Source: Pseudomonadota bacterium
Lineage (GTDB): Bacteria; Pseudomonadota; Alphaproteobacteria; Rhizobiales; Hyphomicrobiaceae
Assembly (NCBI GenBank): GCA_023387235.1
Contig: JAEWIJ010000199.1
Span: forward strand, 1-64,000
Direction of reading: 5' to 3'
Length of the DNA stretch: 64,000 nucleotides
In this document: in pieces, positions 18,036 through 25,881 of the stretch
Position numbering within the stretch: position 1 is the first letter of the stretch
Layout of the letters: each line of letters opens with the position of its first letter
Notes under the pieces: model-generated
The model's input: only the letters and a program-made list of their open reading frames with translations
Told to the model about the DNA's origin: nothing
The model's database searches: none
Made by a program: the position numbers and the translations under genes

Positions 18036-19808
18036 TGGCGCCAGAACTTCTTCCATACCGATATAAAGCCTGCGAAGGCCGTGTTCGAAATCGTTTGCCC
18101 TCAGCCCTTGAACAAGCCGGGGATCGGGAAGAGCGAGCCTCTGCAGCAGCTTGGCGGAGACGCTAAAGCTCCCTGATACCGCTGAGAAGCGCTCATTGAC
18201 GATTGCGGAATTGATCAGCTTCGCCACTGTAGAAATCCCGACCGCAGCCCGGTTGTTCAGCGATTCCAGCACGATAACGTGGTTCTCAGCGGCAAATCCC
18301 TTCGGATGCTTTTCTCGGAACTTTTTCGGCACGGCAGCGGCGTTCAGTATCCTTTTCTGATCGCGGTTACTTGTCCGCTGCACGACCACACTGGGCCTTG
18401 TCGTGATGTACGACCCCTTGCAGTTAGAAGCAGCGTACCACTGCGCGTTGGCGAGCTTCTTTGAGGCTTCGAAGTCAAAGCTGCCGTCGGGCCGGATCGA
18501 AGAGGCCCAGATGAGGGGCAAATCACCCCTCTCGCGCTTCACGTGAAGCAAATCGCGTTCGCGCGTAGGAACAACTTTCCCTACGCGCACCCTGTAACCG
18601 TAGTCAGCCAACACGAACGCTCTGCCGCTACCGCTTCTTCGGCCAGGTTTCTTGTCGCTCAAGGCAAAAATCCGTCTCGCAACGGGGAGTGTCCACGGCT
18701 CGCCGTCGCCCTTGGCATTTCCAGTCCCGCAATCATGTCGTGCGCCCTGAGCGTCGATTAAGCCCAGCTGGTAAGTATGAGTTAGATCAGACGCGCGCCG
18801 CGCCGGCTCCTTGCGCACCTTGAGGCTCAGGAGGCAGATATCCTGGACTGCACCCAAAAACAGGTTCTCTCTCTGTGCGTGCAGGTCGATCCTTCTGACT
18901 TCCGCTCTGGACATGAGTTCCTGTCGAAGGCCCCAGAAATAGGGGCCGGCCACAAAACTTGGCGGCAGGACAAATACAAGGCCCCCGCCCGGCATTACCC
19001 AATCGAGGCTGCGCAACAGAAATAGCGAGTACAGGTTTGTGTGACCGCCAAGGTTGGCCAATCCGGCTTTGGTCAGATAATCCTTGCTGACCTTGCTCCT
19101 AACTTTTCCATATGGCGGGTTTCCGATCACAAGATCGTACTGGTGTCGCATTTCAACCGATAGAGCATCGGCGCGCTCGACTACGCAGCCATTGCCGCTA
19201 CCGACATAGCTAAATTCTTGGGCAAGCGTATGCGAGAGCAATCCTTCCGCAAGCATTGCCAGTCCGGGATCGATTTCGATTCCTTTAATCAGCTTCAAAA
19301 CCTGGCTGCAATTGTCCCTCGAAGCGACGCCCTTCCGTGTCCTCGCCTGAACCAGAAGTCGGGCTACCGGCGCGAGAAAAGAGCCGCCGCCGCAAGCAGG
19401 ATCAAGAACGCGCGGCGAAGAGTGGGCCGTAAGATACTCCCTTCCCGCTTCCAGTGCGGCCGAAGCGAGGGCCGGAGGCGTAAAATACGCCGAAAGCTCC
19501 TTTCTACGGTGGTCACCGATCAAGAGGGCGTAGGCGCTCGACGCGGCGTAGTTCCGCTCATCAATACTCGCCTGCTCCAGGAGCGCTCCGATTCTGTCGG
19601 GGAACTCGATACTGCCATCGTTCCTTGCGATTGAAAGACAAAGATCAACTGCCGTGCGGTTGGAATTGAGCAGCTTTGTCCTGTTTCTCCTTATGTGCTG
19701 AAAAAAACCCTGCATTTCCTCTAATGGTGCCGCGTTATTTGATCTGATGACGGCATTATGTCCGATCGATTTAGTTTCGCCACTGACTTTCTTAAATGCT
19801 CTCGCCAT
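17928..19808 (-). CDS. N6-adenine DNA methyltransferase (DISARM drmMI-like)
   Basis: A 626-residue class I methyltransferase with YFTPP (108-112), the SAM-binding DPACGGGSF (136-144), an acidic IEIDPGLAM (177-185) and the catalytic NPPYGK (230-235), the signature of N6-adenine methylation in Eco57I/TaqI-type enzymes. The C-terminal half should hold the target-recognition region. It probably marks host DNA so the DISARM machinery spares it, as class 1 drmMI does. It is on the opposite strand to drmABC, and its last 36 codons overlap drmC. Its ATG shares one base with the Fic stop (TAATG), so expression is coupled to Fic. A stand-alone type IIG enzyme is less likely because no nuclease motif was seen. 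Confidence 0.82.
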   Translation of the reverse strand: MARAFKKVSGETKSIGHNAVIRSNNAAPLEEMQGFFQHIRRNRTKLLNSNRTAVDLCLSIARNDGSIEFPDRIGALLEQASIDERNYAASSAYALLIGDHRRKELSAYFTPPALASAALEAGREYLTAHSSPRVLDPACGGGSFLAPVARLLVQARTRKGVASRDNCSQVLKLIKGIEIDPGLAMLAEGLLSHTLAQEFSYVGSGNGCVVERADALSVEMRHQYDLVIGNPPYGKVRSKVSKDYLTKAGLANLGGHTNLYSLFLLRSLDWVMPGGGLVFVLPPSFVAGPYFWGLRQELMSRAEVRRIDLHAQRENLFLGAVQDICLLSLKVRKEPARRASDLTHTYQLGLIDAQGARHDCGTGNAKGDGEPWTLPVARRIFALSDKKPGRRSGSGRAFVLADYGYRVRVGKVVPTRERDLLHVKRERGDLPLIWASSIRPDGSFDFEASKKLANAQWYAASNCKGSYITTRPSVVVQRTSNRDQKRILNAAAVPKKFREKHPKGFAAENHVIVLESLNNRAAVGISTVAKLINSAIVNERFSAVSGSFSVSAKLLQRLALPDPRLVQGLRANDFEHGLRRLYIGMEEVLAPLDMASGSHDAVDQTRDLRRSATVDDNTRFKRRPAA

Positions 19809-21013
19809 TATCCCGCCTCTCGATCGGGAAACAGTCCCGGCATCCAGCGAGAGGCAAGCGTGGCCGGAAAGGTTAGCCTGAGCGGTGCGCGGGACGATGC
19901 GGACGTGAGTACATTCGCATCAACGAGTGATGATACGATACGGCGGGCCTGACGTTCCTTGGTGCCAAGAATTTGCGGCACGTCGGCGCGCGGGAGCTCG
20001 CCTCGGTAGAGCACGGCTTCGAGCACCTGCCCCGCCTTCGGCGGCAGGTTTTCTAGCCTGATCTCTTCTTCGGCCCAGAGGAGAATGCGGCTGCGCAGGC
20101 GATCCGGCTGCACCAGATCTTCCATGAATTTCACCTGGTCAATGCAGACGGTCAGGAAGAACCTCGTGAACTCTGCGAGCGCTTCCTCACTCAATGTTCC
20201 GCGCCCGTCGAGATCATTACGGCGCGGCATATCGCAAGCGGCAAGGCGGCTTTTGTATTCATCCACATTGCGGGCAAGCCCGCGGGCAATCGACCACACA
20301 CCGCCCGTGTCGAGCGCCTCGCGCAGTACGGCGTAGGACATGAGCCGCATGACGCGGCCGTTGCCGTCGGTAAAGGGATGAATCCAGGATAGACGGTGAT
20401 GCGCTGTGGCGGCGGCCAGAATTGTGTCCGTGCGGCCGAGGCGGCGATAGCCTTCCTCGAAGCGCCGCATGAACCGCGGAACCGCGCCGGGACTCACCGG
20501 AATGTGCCGGCCGACCTGCACGTCGCGCGTGCGAAACTCGCCGGGGATCACGCGTACCTGCTCGCCAGAGCTCTCATAGGTGAGAACAAGCAGTTCTTCT
20601 GGCAGCAATTCGCAGAAGCGACGATGGAGTTCGCGGATGCCGTCCTCGGTCAGGGCGCGGCCGTTCAGGCTGCCCCCATCGATCCACTGCTGCACGGCAA
20701 TATGCGCCTTGGCCTCGAGCTGAAGGTTTCGCTTTTGCGGATCTGCGCTGTAGTCGTTCTTGAGCGCACGCTCGATATCGATCGGGTGCGTGTCATGGCC
20801 TTCGATCAGGTTGCTGTAGTAGCAGTTCATCGCCCGCACGAGATCGGCCAGCGCGCTCATCACACCGTCCGGTAGGCTGCGGCGGAAGCCAGCAGCGCGC
20901 TGCCCAAGCTCTAGCGCCAGGTCGGCGACCTCGGCACGCAGCCGGCCGCCCTCCGAGACCAACAACGGGTCCATCAGGCCAATCGCTTCGCCACGATCTG
21001 GTGCCGCTTCCAT
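19808..21013 (-). CDS. Fic-domain AMP-transferase with N-terminal inhibitory motif
   Basis: A 401-residue Fic protein. The core HPFTDGNGR (212-220) is complete, with the catalytic His212 and the phosphate-binding loop, so AMPylation (or another NMP transfer) is expected. SNLIEG (67-72) fits the S/T-x-x-x-E-G/N inhibitory helix, so Glu71 should block ATP binding until released (class II self-inhibited Fic). A C-terminal winged-helix-like region (about 310-390) is common in this Fic type. It is the first gene of a two-gene operon, and its stop TAA shares a base with the methylase ATG. A fused regulator of the defence locus is inference; the target is unknown. Confidence 0.85.
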   Translation of the reverse strand: MEAAPDRGEAIGLMDPLLVSEGGRLRAEVADLALELGQRAAGFRRSLPDGVMSALADLVRAMNCYYSNLIEGHDTHPIDIERALKNDYSADPQKRNLQLEAKAHIAVQQWIDGGSLNGRALTEDGIRELHRRFCELLPEELLVLTYESSGEQVRVIPGEFRTRDVQVGRHIPVSPGAVPRFMRRFEEGYRRLGRTDTILAAATAHHRLSWIHPFTDGNGRVMRLMSYAVLREALDTGGVWSIARGLARNVDEYKSRLAACDMPRRNDLDGRGTLSEEALAEFTRFFLTVCIDQVKFMEDLVQPDRLRSRILLWAEEEIRLENLPPKAGQVLEAVLYRGELPRADVPQILGTKERQARRIVSSLVDANVLTSASSRAPLRLTFPATLASRWMPGLFPDREAG

Positions 21014-21052
21014 GGCCGCTTCTGTGTCCGATTGATCGTTGCCACTATAATG

Positions 21053-21069
21053 AATAATATCCGATTATT
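21053..21069. promoter_or_regulatory. AT-rich inverted repeat upstream of fic-methylase
   Basis: AATAAT-ATCCG-ATTATT lies about 40 bases before the Fic start, in a markedly AT-rich patch. It could be an operator or part of the promoter, possibly read by the winged-helix end of Fic. The arms are short, so this is tentative. Confidence 0.3.
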
Positions 21070-21123
21070 AAGCGATATGACAGTCCAAAATAAGCCGATA
21101 CTAAGACCGCTTCTGAGGCCGGT

Positions 21124-21443
21124 TTACATATCGCTTCCAGTGCAGCCCATCAAGGCGTAGCCGGCGGCCTGCTGCCCGTCATGAGCGGCGGTATCGCGAA
21201 AGAATTTTGTCGCGAGTCGGCCGCGCGGCAGGACGCCCGTTTGGGGGCGCAGCGCGTTGCGCCAGCTCTCGATCAGGCGCTGGTTCAGGACCTTGGCGAT
21301 GTTCTCGTATGAGGTCAGCGCCGCGTAGTAGCCCGGTGAGCCGGGCCGTGCGTGGATCAGCTCCTGGCAGGCGCGATCCAGCAGGATGCAAAGCTCGGAT
21401 TTGCTCAGGCGCTGCAATCGTCTGTCCTGATGATCGTACTCAT
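21124..21443 (-). pseudogene. Small hypothetical protein with a probable frameshift near its start
   Basis: The main frame gives about 97 residues (LSKSELCILLDRACQELIHA and onward) but has only a TTG start at 21417. A strong AGGAGGAAG site sits in front of an ATG at 21443 whose frame reads MSTIIRTDDCSA and then stops. A one-base indel about ten codons in would join them into one protein of about 105 residues. No family was recognised; it is Arg- and Leu-rich with no membrane segment. Either a disrupted island gene or a true TTG start is possible. Confidence 0.45.
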
Positions 21444-21730
21444 GTCTTCCTCCTTAGGCTTGAAGACCCCGCCATCGGAGACTTTCTTGCCGGGAGGAGA
21501 AGACGGCAGGTGCCGGGTAACGCACCTTGCCTGCAAGGTCGCAACGGACGTGGAGAAGCCCTTTAGCGGCTTGCGTTACGGCCCGGCCGCGCCGTCTAGA
21601 ACGAACCTGCGAAGGCCCGTTGGCTGCGGGCGAAAAGATCAAGGTGTAGGGGAAGAACATGAAGAGCAGCGCGGCAGCGAATGCTGCGGCGGCATGCGAA
21701 CCGATCCTGATGGAAACAGCGATTACCGGG
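21418..21730. other. Intergenic stretch with decayed sequence
   Basis: About 300 bases between two minus-strand fragments. Apart from the ribosome-binding site and ATG at 21441-21453, nothing recognisable was seen. Confidence 0.3.
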
Positions 21731-22273
21731 CTAGCCGCGCGTTTCGGCCCGGCACATACCTGCGTATGCGTCGGCGACTTTCTGCCAATGACGGAACAGC
21801 GGCAGGCAGCACAGCCGAAAGATGAACCAGCAGGCGTAGATCGCATCATAGCTATGGCACGCGCCAGCCGAAAGCAGGCCGTGCGCAAGCTGGTGTCGAA
21901 GCGAAGGCCCGCCCTCGAAATCGAACAGGTTTTCGATCTCAAGCGTGATGGCGGGGCCGAATATCTTCTCAAGCGCCGCGCGATCCTTGCCCAGCATGAC
22001 CGAGAGCGTGCGGTTTTCCTGCGTCATGTCGCTCTGCATCGACGAGGTGTCGATGGCGGTCTGCTTGAGCACGTAGCGCAGCGAGTTCTCAAGCTGCGGC
22101 ACGAGGATATGCAGCGCAGAAATGTAATCGCCGCCGAAGAAGCGGGCAAAGCCGAGCGCGAATATGTCCTCATATCCGGGCGGCACGAACGGGCTGTATT
22201 CCGCAAGCAACAGCAGGTCGCGCCCTTCAAGCGGATGCTCGGCCATGATCGTGCGCCTTGCAGGCTCGATCAT
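21731..22273 (-). pseudogene. 5'-truncated DUF4209-type protein
   Basis: About 180 residues that look like only the C-terminal part of a larger cytoplasmic protein. The segments LVPQLENSLRYVLKQ and SLRHQLAHGLL resemble the C-terminal DUF4209 domain, with its conserved E-x-x-LR and LRxxxAHG motifs. The open frame begins abruptly with no good ribosome-binding site, and the expected several hundred N-terminal residues are absent upstream. It sits at the end of the island beside other broken genes, so a deletion remnant is the simplest reading. The family call is from memory of motifs. Confidence 0.5.
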
Positions 22274-22544
22274 TCCCGAAACCGCAATCTGCCGCCGGGT
22301 TCAGTCCCGCAAGGGATAGAGCTTGCCCCGCCAGCGCCGGGACGGCGAGCCTGCCGACCAGTACACTCAGGCGGACGGCGTTGCATTTAGAGACGCACAG
22401 GGATTGCTGCCGGCAAATCGGCTCCGCCCGCCATTCAGAGATTTATCACTGGCGAACATTATAGCGAAGGCAACGAAATTAGCAGCAGACGGCGAGCAAT
22501 TCCAGCGGCTAAGCCCCATCACAGATCTCCGCGAAAACGTCCAT
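22274..22544. other. Island boundary region, no gene
   Basis: About 270 bases between the truncated DUF4209 gene and the thioesterase gene. Nothing recognisable; it probably marks the right edge of the accessory island. Confidence 0.3.
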
Positions 22545-23006
22545 TCACGCAATCAGGCAGGTCGTCGTACCATGGGCGAGGAGCCGACCTTCCTGGTCTG
22601 TAAGCCTCCCTTCCGCCGTTCCGACGCGCCGTCCACAGGTCAACACGGTCCCCTCCGCCCGCAACAAGCCCTCCTCGGCCGTGATTGGCCTCATGAAGGA
22701 AATCTTGAACTCGAGCGTTGTGGAGCTCTTTCCTCTCTCGACCCGCGTGCGGATGGCTAAGCCCATGCACGTATCCAGCAACACGGCGGCTACGCCGCCG
22801 TGGACAGTGCCGGAAGGATTGAGCTGTTCGGCTGACGTGCACGCCGTCACCACCACCCTCCCATCTTCGGCTTCGACCACGTCATAGCATAACGTCCGGG
22901 CCAGCGGATTGAGCGGAACACTCCCGTCCACGAGGCCATGGACAAACTGCATGCCGGTCATAGTGAGCTGATCGGCCAAGGGAACGATCCCGTAGTTCTT
23001 CGACAT
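22545..23006 (-). CDS. PaaI-type hotdog-fold thioesterase
   Basis: A 153-residue single hotdog-domain protein. The segment NPSGTVHGGVAAVLLDTCMGLA contains the HGG motif and the following helix of the PaaI/4HBT family, which hydrolyses acyl-CoA or aryl-CoA thioesters. Length and layout are normal, and no signal peptide is present, so it acts in the cytoplasm. It is a single gene, followed downstream by the island and preceded by the Rnk-like gene in the same direction. The substrate cannot be told from sequence. Confidence 0.8.
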   Translation of the reverse strand: MSKNYGIVPLADQLTMTGMQFVHGLVDGSVPLNPLARTLCYDVVEAEDGRVVVTACTSAEQLNPSGTVHGGVAAVLLDTCMGLAIRTRVERGKSSTTLEFKISFMRPITAEEGLLRAEGTVLTCGRRVGTAEGRLTDQEGRLLAHGTTTCLIA

Positions 23007-23167
23007 TATTTCTCCTCCAGGCTTAGACCGACCAATGTCGTGAGTTGCGCGAGCGGGCCTAGTAACTCGCCGCGCCGCACTTGTGCCTTTTCGCCGTACT
23101 AAGCATATTCACGCCTGCCACCACATCGAACTCCCATAGAGCCTAGCGACCGTGATGGGGAGTTAGG

Positions 23168-23608
23168 CTAAGCCTGCTCTGACGCGAGATCCGTGGCTGC
23201 GATTGCCGGTGGCTCAACTTTCAGTACGGTCAGCCGATGCTGGCGCCCGTCGCGCGCTATCCAAGCGATGGATTGGCTTGGCGACAGACCAATAAGTGCG
23301 GCACCGATCGGCGTCAGGATCGAGATTTTGCCCTGAGAAATGTCGGCTTCACCAGGATACACGAGGGTTACGCGCCGCTCTTCCCCAGAGTCGGTACGAT
23401 AGGCGACCGTCGATCCCATCTGGACCGCGGTGCTAGGCAAAGCCTTGGGCGAGACGATTCGTGCCCTCTCCATCTCGGCAATCAACACGCTCGCAACCTC
23501 GGGTGCGCGGTCCTCCGCGAAGATGGCGAGGTCGATAATCCGTTTGTAGTTGTCTTTGCTCACGATGAGCGGGGGCAAGGACCCTCTGTTCTGCTGGGCT
23601 TGATTCAT
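23168..23608 (-). CDS. rnk: Rnk-like nucleoside diphosphate kinase regulator (GreA/GreB C-terminal domain)
   Basis: A 146-residue protein with a short N-terminal helical part and a GreA/GreB-type C-terminal domain (VQMGSTVAYRTDSGEERRVTLVYPGEAD, then ISILTPIGAALIGLSPSQSI). Rnk proteins bind RNA polymerase and affect nucleotide pools and stress responses, but lack the acidic cleavage-stimulating tip of GreA. The ATG at 23608 (MNQAQQ) was preferred to the upstream one at 23626 because the extra six residues are not family-like. It is divergent from the cytochrome gene at 23942. Confidence 0.8.
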   Translation of the reverse strand: MNQAQQNRGSLPPLIVSKDNYKRIIDLAIFAEDRAPEVASVLIAEMERARIVSPKALPSTAVQMGSTVAYRTDSGEERRVTLVYPGEADISQGKISILTPIGAALIGLSPSQSIAWIARDGRQHRLTVLKVEPPAIAATDLASEQA

Positions 23609-23626
23609 GTGATTTCCTTCGTGCAA

Positions 23627-23941
23627 TTCGGTAGGTCCGCGCGTTATTCGGCGACGACCTCAGTTCTGTTCTTAAGTGGGTGAGAAAAGGCAGCAAATAG
23701 CTGCAGTCCCCGAGCAGAAGCCCGGGGCTAACCAACCGCGGCCGTGTGGGCCCGGAGAAAATATTCTTGGTCGCGAAACATATCGTACACTTGGTGGGCC
23801 CAGGTGTTTTGTCAAGTTACTCATGCGGCCTACCGTGTCCCGGCGGGTCTCGCGCGTTGATGCGCATCAAGGCAGGGGCGCAATGGAGATGCGACTTGGA
23901 TCCAGGGGCTAGCGAGTTTGGAAGCTGACGGGGAGCTGCCG
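23627..23941. other. Divergent intergenic region with FixK/FNR box
   Basis: About 315 bases between rnk and the first cytochrome gene. The only recognised element is the palindrome at 23857-23870, listed separately. Confidence 0.5.
23857..23870. promoter_or_regulatory. FixK/FNR-type box
   Basis: TTGATGCGCATCAA is a perfect match to the TTGAT-N4-ATCAA consensus bound by FNR/FixK activators. Its centre is about 78 bases before the cytochrome ATG at 23942, so a class II start site about 41 bases downstream leaves room for a short leader. Confidence 0.75.
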
Positions 23942-24277
23942 ATGTCGAAGCGACGTTTGGTCCTCACCCTGATTTTGGGATTGCTGTTGCTGGTCGTCCT
24001 GTCAGGCGTCGTATTCAGCCAACAGCCGTCTCTTGAGCGTGGCCGTGCCATTGCTGAGCGCGAATGCGCGAGCTGCCACGCAGTCGGCCGGGACGGTGCG
24101 AGCCTTCATCTCAAGGCACCGCCCTTTCGGGAACTGCCGAAGCGGTATCCGGTGGAGCATCTCGCTGAATCTCTCGTTGAAGGCATCGTCGTGGGGCACG
24201 GCGACATGCCGGAATTTCTATTCGAGCCCGATGATGTTGAGGCGCTACTTGCCTACATTGCAAGTCTGGCCAAATAG
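23942..24277 (+). CDS. Small exported c-type cytochrome
   Basis: A 111-residue class I cytochrome c. Residues 1-27 are a signal peptide or anchor (KRRLVLTLILGLLLLVVLSG), and the haem site is CASCH (42-46). A HGDMPEF segment supplies the likely axial Met, and the tail VEALLAYIASLAK is the usual C-terminal helix. It would carry electrons in the periplasm, and the partner is unknown. A FixK/FNR box 72 bases upstream suggests induction at low oxygen. A small membrane-protein gene follows at 24375. Close paralogues occur at 25.1, 39.3-42.1 kb. Confidence 0.82.
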   Translation: MSKRRLVLTLILGLLLLVVLSGVVFSQQPSLERGRAIAERECASCHAVGRDGASLHLKAPPFRELPKRYPVEHLAESLVEGIVVGHGDMPEFLFEPDDVEALLAYIASLAK

Positions 24278-24374
24278 CCATGGATGCGGTCATTGCGCTG
24301 GGCGAGATCCCGCATCAGAAAGCGCCGTTAAGTTTGAGGCCGAGCAGGTGCAGCTAGCGACAGGAGGGAAGCAA

Positions 24375-24608
24375 ATGTTTCTGCCCGCAGATTATCTTTG
24401 GTTAGAGCCGGTGTTGATTGCGGCGGCTGTGGTCTTCGTCATTGACCTCATCGGTAACGCACTGTCCTTCGGCAGCCGCGTGACCAATGCGTTTGTGACC
24501 GCAGTTGTGTTTGCACTCGTCTTCGGCGCATTGGTCTACTTCGGCTATGGCAAGATCACGATGTCGGTCTCGACCACGCCAAGCGCCACGGCGCCGGCTC
24601 AAAAGTAG
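24375..24608 (+). CDS. Small two-helix membrane protein
   Basis: A 77-residue protein with an ATG at 24375 behind a CAGGAGGG ribosome-binding site. It has two hydrophobic segments, LEPVLIAAAVVFVIDLIGNAL and AFVTAVVFALVFGALVYFGY, then a Ser/Thr/Pro-rich tail. No family was recognised. It lies 97 bases after the FixK-linked cytochrome gene on the same strand, so co-transcription is plausible. It might anchor or assist the cytochrome, but that is a guess. Confidence 0.65.
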   Translation: MFLPADYLWLEPVLIAAAVVFVIDLIGNALSFGSRVTNAFVTAVVFALVFGALVYFGYGKITMSVSTTPSATAPAQK

Positions 24609-25082
24609 TCTTTGAATCCGTTAAGGCGGACGAGGAGGACGGACGCGCCTCCCCCGAGAGCGCGCCCGTCCAACACGGTCAGCCACGTGGGGTGGCGCGA
24701 CCGCGCGGCATTGTTAGGCAGGGTGGAGGCCCGCCGCACCTATCAAATGTTAGTCTCTCCCTGCATCACTTCGTCGCCGAAATGCTCAGGCTGTTACGAT
24801 GCGCTGCGAACTAACGCAGGCCGTTTCACTTAGCGGCAACCCACGTGTGAAGGTGAATGAAGGCGGACAATCTGACATGTTGCTGTGCGTAGGCAATTGG
24901 AAGGAGTGGCAGCACGCCAACAAACGCGGACCGAGGACGTCAATGCCCCCTGTGCCACCACTCCCAAGACGCACTTGAAGGTCATCTGAGAAAATCGCTT
25001 TGAGGTGGGTCAAAACAATTGCAGATGCGACACTTTACGGATGCGACTTATCCGAAAAGGGAAGCGTTTGGGGAGAACCAAC
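24609..25082. other. Intergenic region with FixK/FNR-like box
   Basis: About 470 bases with no convincing gene. The one element seen is the box at 25000-25013. Confidence 0.4.
25000..25013. promoter_or_regulatory. FixK/FNR-like box
   Basis: TTGAGGTGGGTCAA matches TTGA-N6-TCAA, with one arm base off the best consensus. The centre is 76 bases before the TTG start at 25083, the same spacing as at the 23942 cytochrome gene. That favours the downstream start. Confidence 0.6.
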
Positions 25083-25454
25083 TTGTGGAATGATCCATGG
25101 CTGAGCAAAGCGGCGTATGTCGTCCTGATCCTTCCCCTTGCTGTGCTTCCTGTGTGCGCTGAAAACGATGAAATCAAGAGAGGGTACGCAATAGCGAACG
25201 AGAAATGCGCGCATTGCCATGCCATATCGCACGACGACATCCCGCCTCACGCGATCGTCATCCCGTTCAGGCAATTGTTCACGCGCTTCCCGATCCCGAT
25301 GCTGGTTGAGGCTCAAGAACGCGGTGTGATTGCCGGCCACGATGAAATGCCGATGTTTTCATTGACGCCATCAGATGTGCGCGCACTCCTTGCCTACATT
25401 GACTCCTTGGCACCGAATGCTCCTGGGTATGTTCGTAACCAGGAAAGTCGATAG
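25083..25454 (+). CDS. Small exported c-type cytochrome
   Basis: A cytochrome c of 123 residues from a TTG start. The signal peptide ends near VLPVCA, the haem motif is CAHCH (42-46), and HDEMPMF holds the likely axial Met. The TTG at 25083 was chosen over the ATG at 25041 for two reasons: GGGGAG (25070-25075) sits 7 bases in front of it, and a FixK-type box at 25000 would place the transcript start near 25048, after the ATG. It resembles the 23942 product. It is monocistronic, with an IS remnant downstream. Confidence 0.75.
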   Translation: MWNDPWLSKAAYVVLILPLAVLPVCAENDEIKRGYAIANEKCAHCHAISHDDIPPHAIVIPFRQLFTRFPIPMLVEAQERGVIAGHDEMPMFSLTPSDVRALLAYIDSLAPNAPGYVRNQESR

Positions 25455-25612
25455 GGATTTGACTGCGGCCTGACAGCATTGTAGTGGCGTCGCCATGCTT
25501 CGATGAGCACCTGCGCCTCCCGGAGCGTCGTGAAGATTTCGCCGTTGAGCAGCTCGTCCCTGAGCTTCGAATTCAGGCTCTCGCGGATGATGATCGTCCC
25601 GGCTACTACGGT
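25455..25612 (-). pseudogene. IS3-type transposase C-terminal remnant
   Basis: The minus strand encodes ESLNSKLRDELLNGEIF, then EAQVLIEAWRRHYN and VRPQSNPYR. This is the end of the rve integrase domain of IS3-family transposases, including the final catalytic Glu region. The upstream catalytic part is missing, the frame runs into unrelated sequence after about 25600, and the terminus is altered. No inverted repeats were found. It is a dead fragment. Confidence 0.7.
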
Positions 25613-25825
25613 CGGAAGTCGTGGGATATGACCGCCGAGCAGGTGTACAACCGCATTGTGAACCCTTCGATGCTGATCTGGCTGGCAGAAGCCGCCGGCG
25701 TCGAGAAAGCGCTCGTAGAGCGCGCCAGTGGTGACGCCCTCGCCGCCCCTTCCGACATGTCCGCCCAGTCCGCCGGCATCCGGCGCGAAGAGCCCTGGCA
25801 CCTCATCGCTGATTGGCTGCGATAG
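25613..25825 (+). pseudogene. 5'-truncated hypothetical protein next to the IS remnant
   Basis: In the plus frame, the segment SWDMTAEQVYNRIVNPSMLI and the following WLAEAAGV...IRREEPWHLIADWL looks like the body of a small alphaproteobacterial hypothetical protein of about 75-90 residues. Its start is replaced by the IS3 remnant on the other strand, so a normal start codon is absent. An insertion and later deletion at about 25610 would explain both fragments. Confidence 0.45.
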
Positions 25826-25881
25826 CCTGGACCACCGGCAGCCGTGTTGCTCAAAAGCCAACGGCAGCCGCACGGGAGTCG

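Noticed and set aside
17928..19808. Methylase as a stand-alone type IIG restriction-modification enzyme.
   Set aside because: No PD-(D/E)XK motif in the protein, and it overlaps drmC in a DISARM locus.
21659..22390. Plus-strand frame (243 codons) opposite the DUF4209-type remnant.
   Set aside because: Charged, Arg-rich antisense of a recognisable protein, with no ribosome-binding site.
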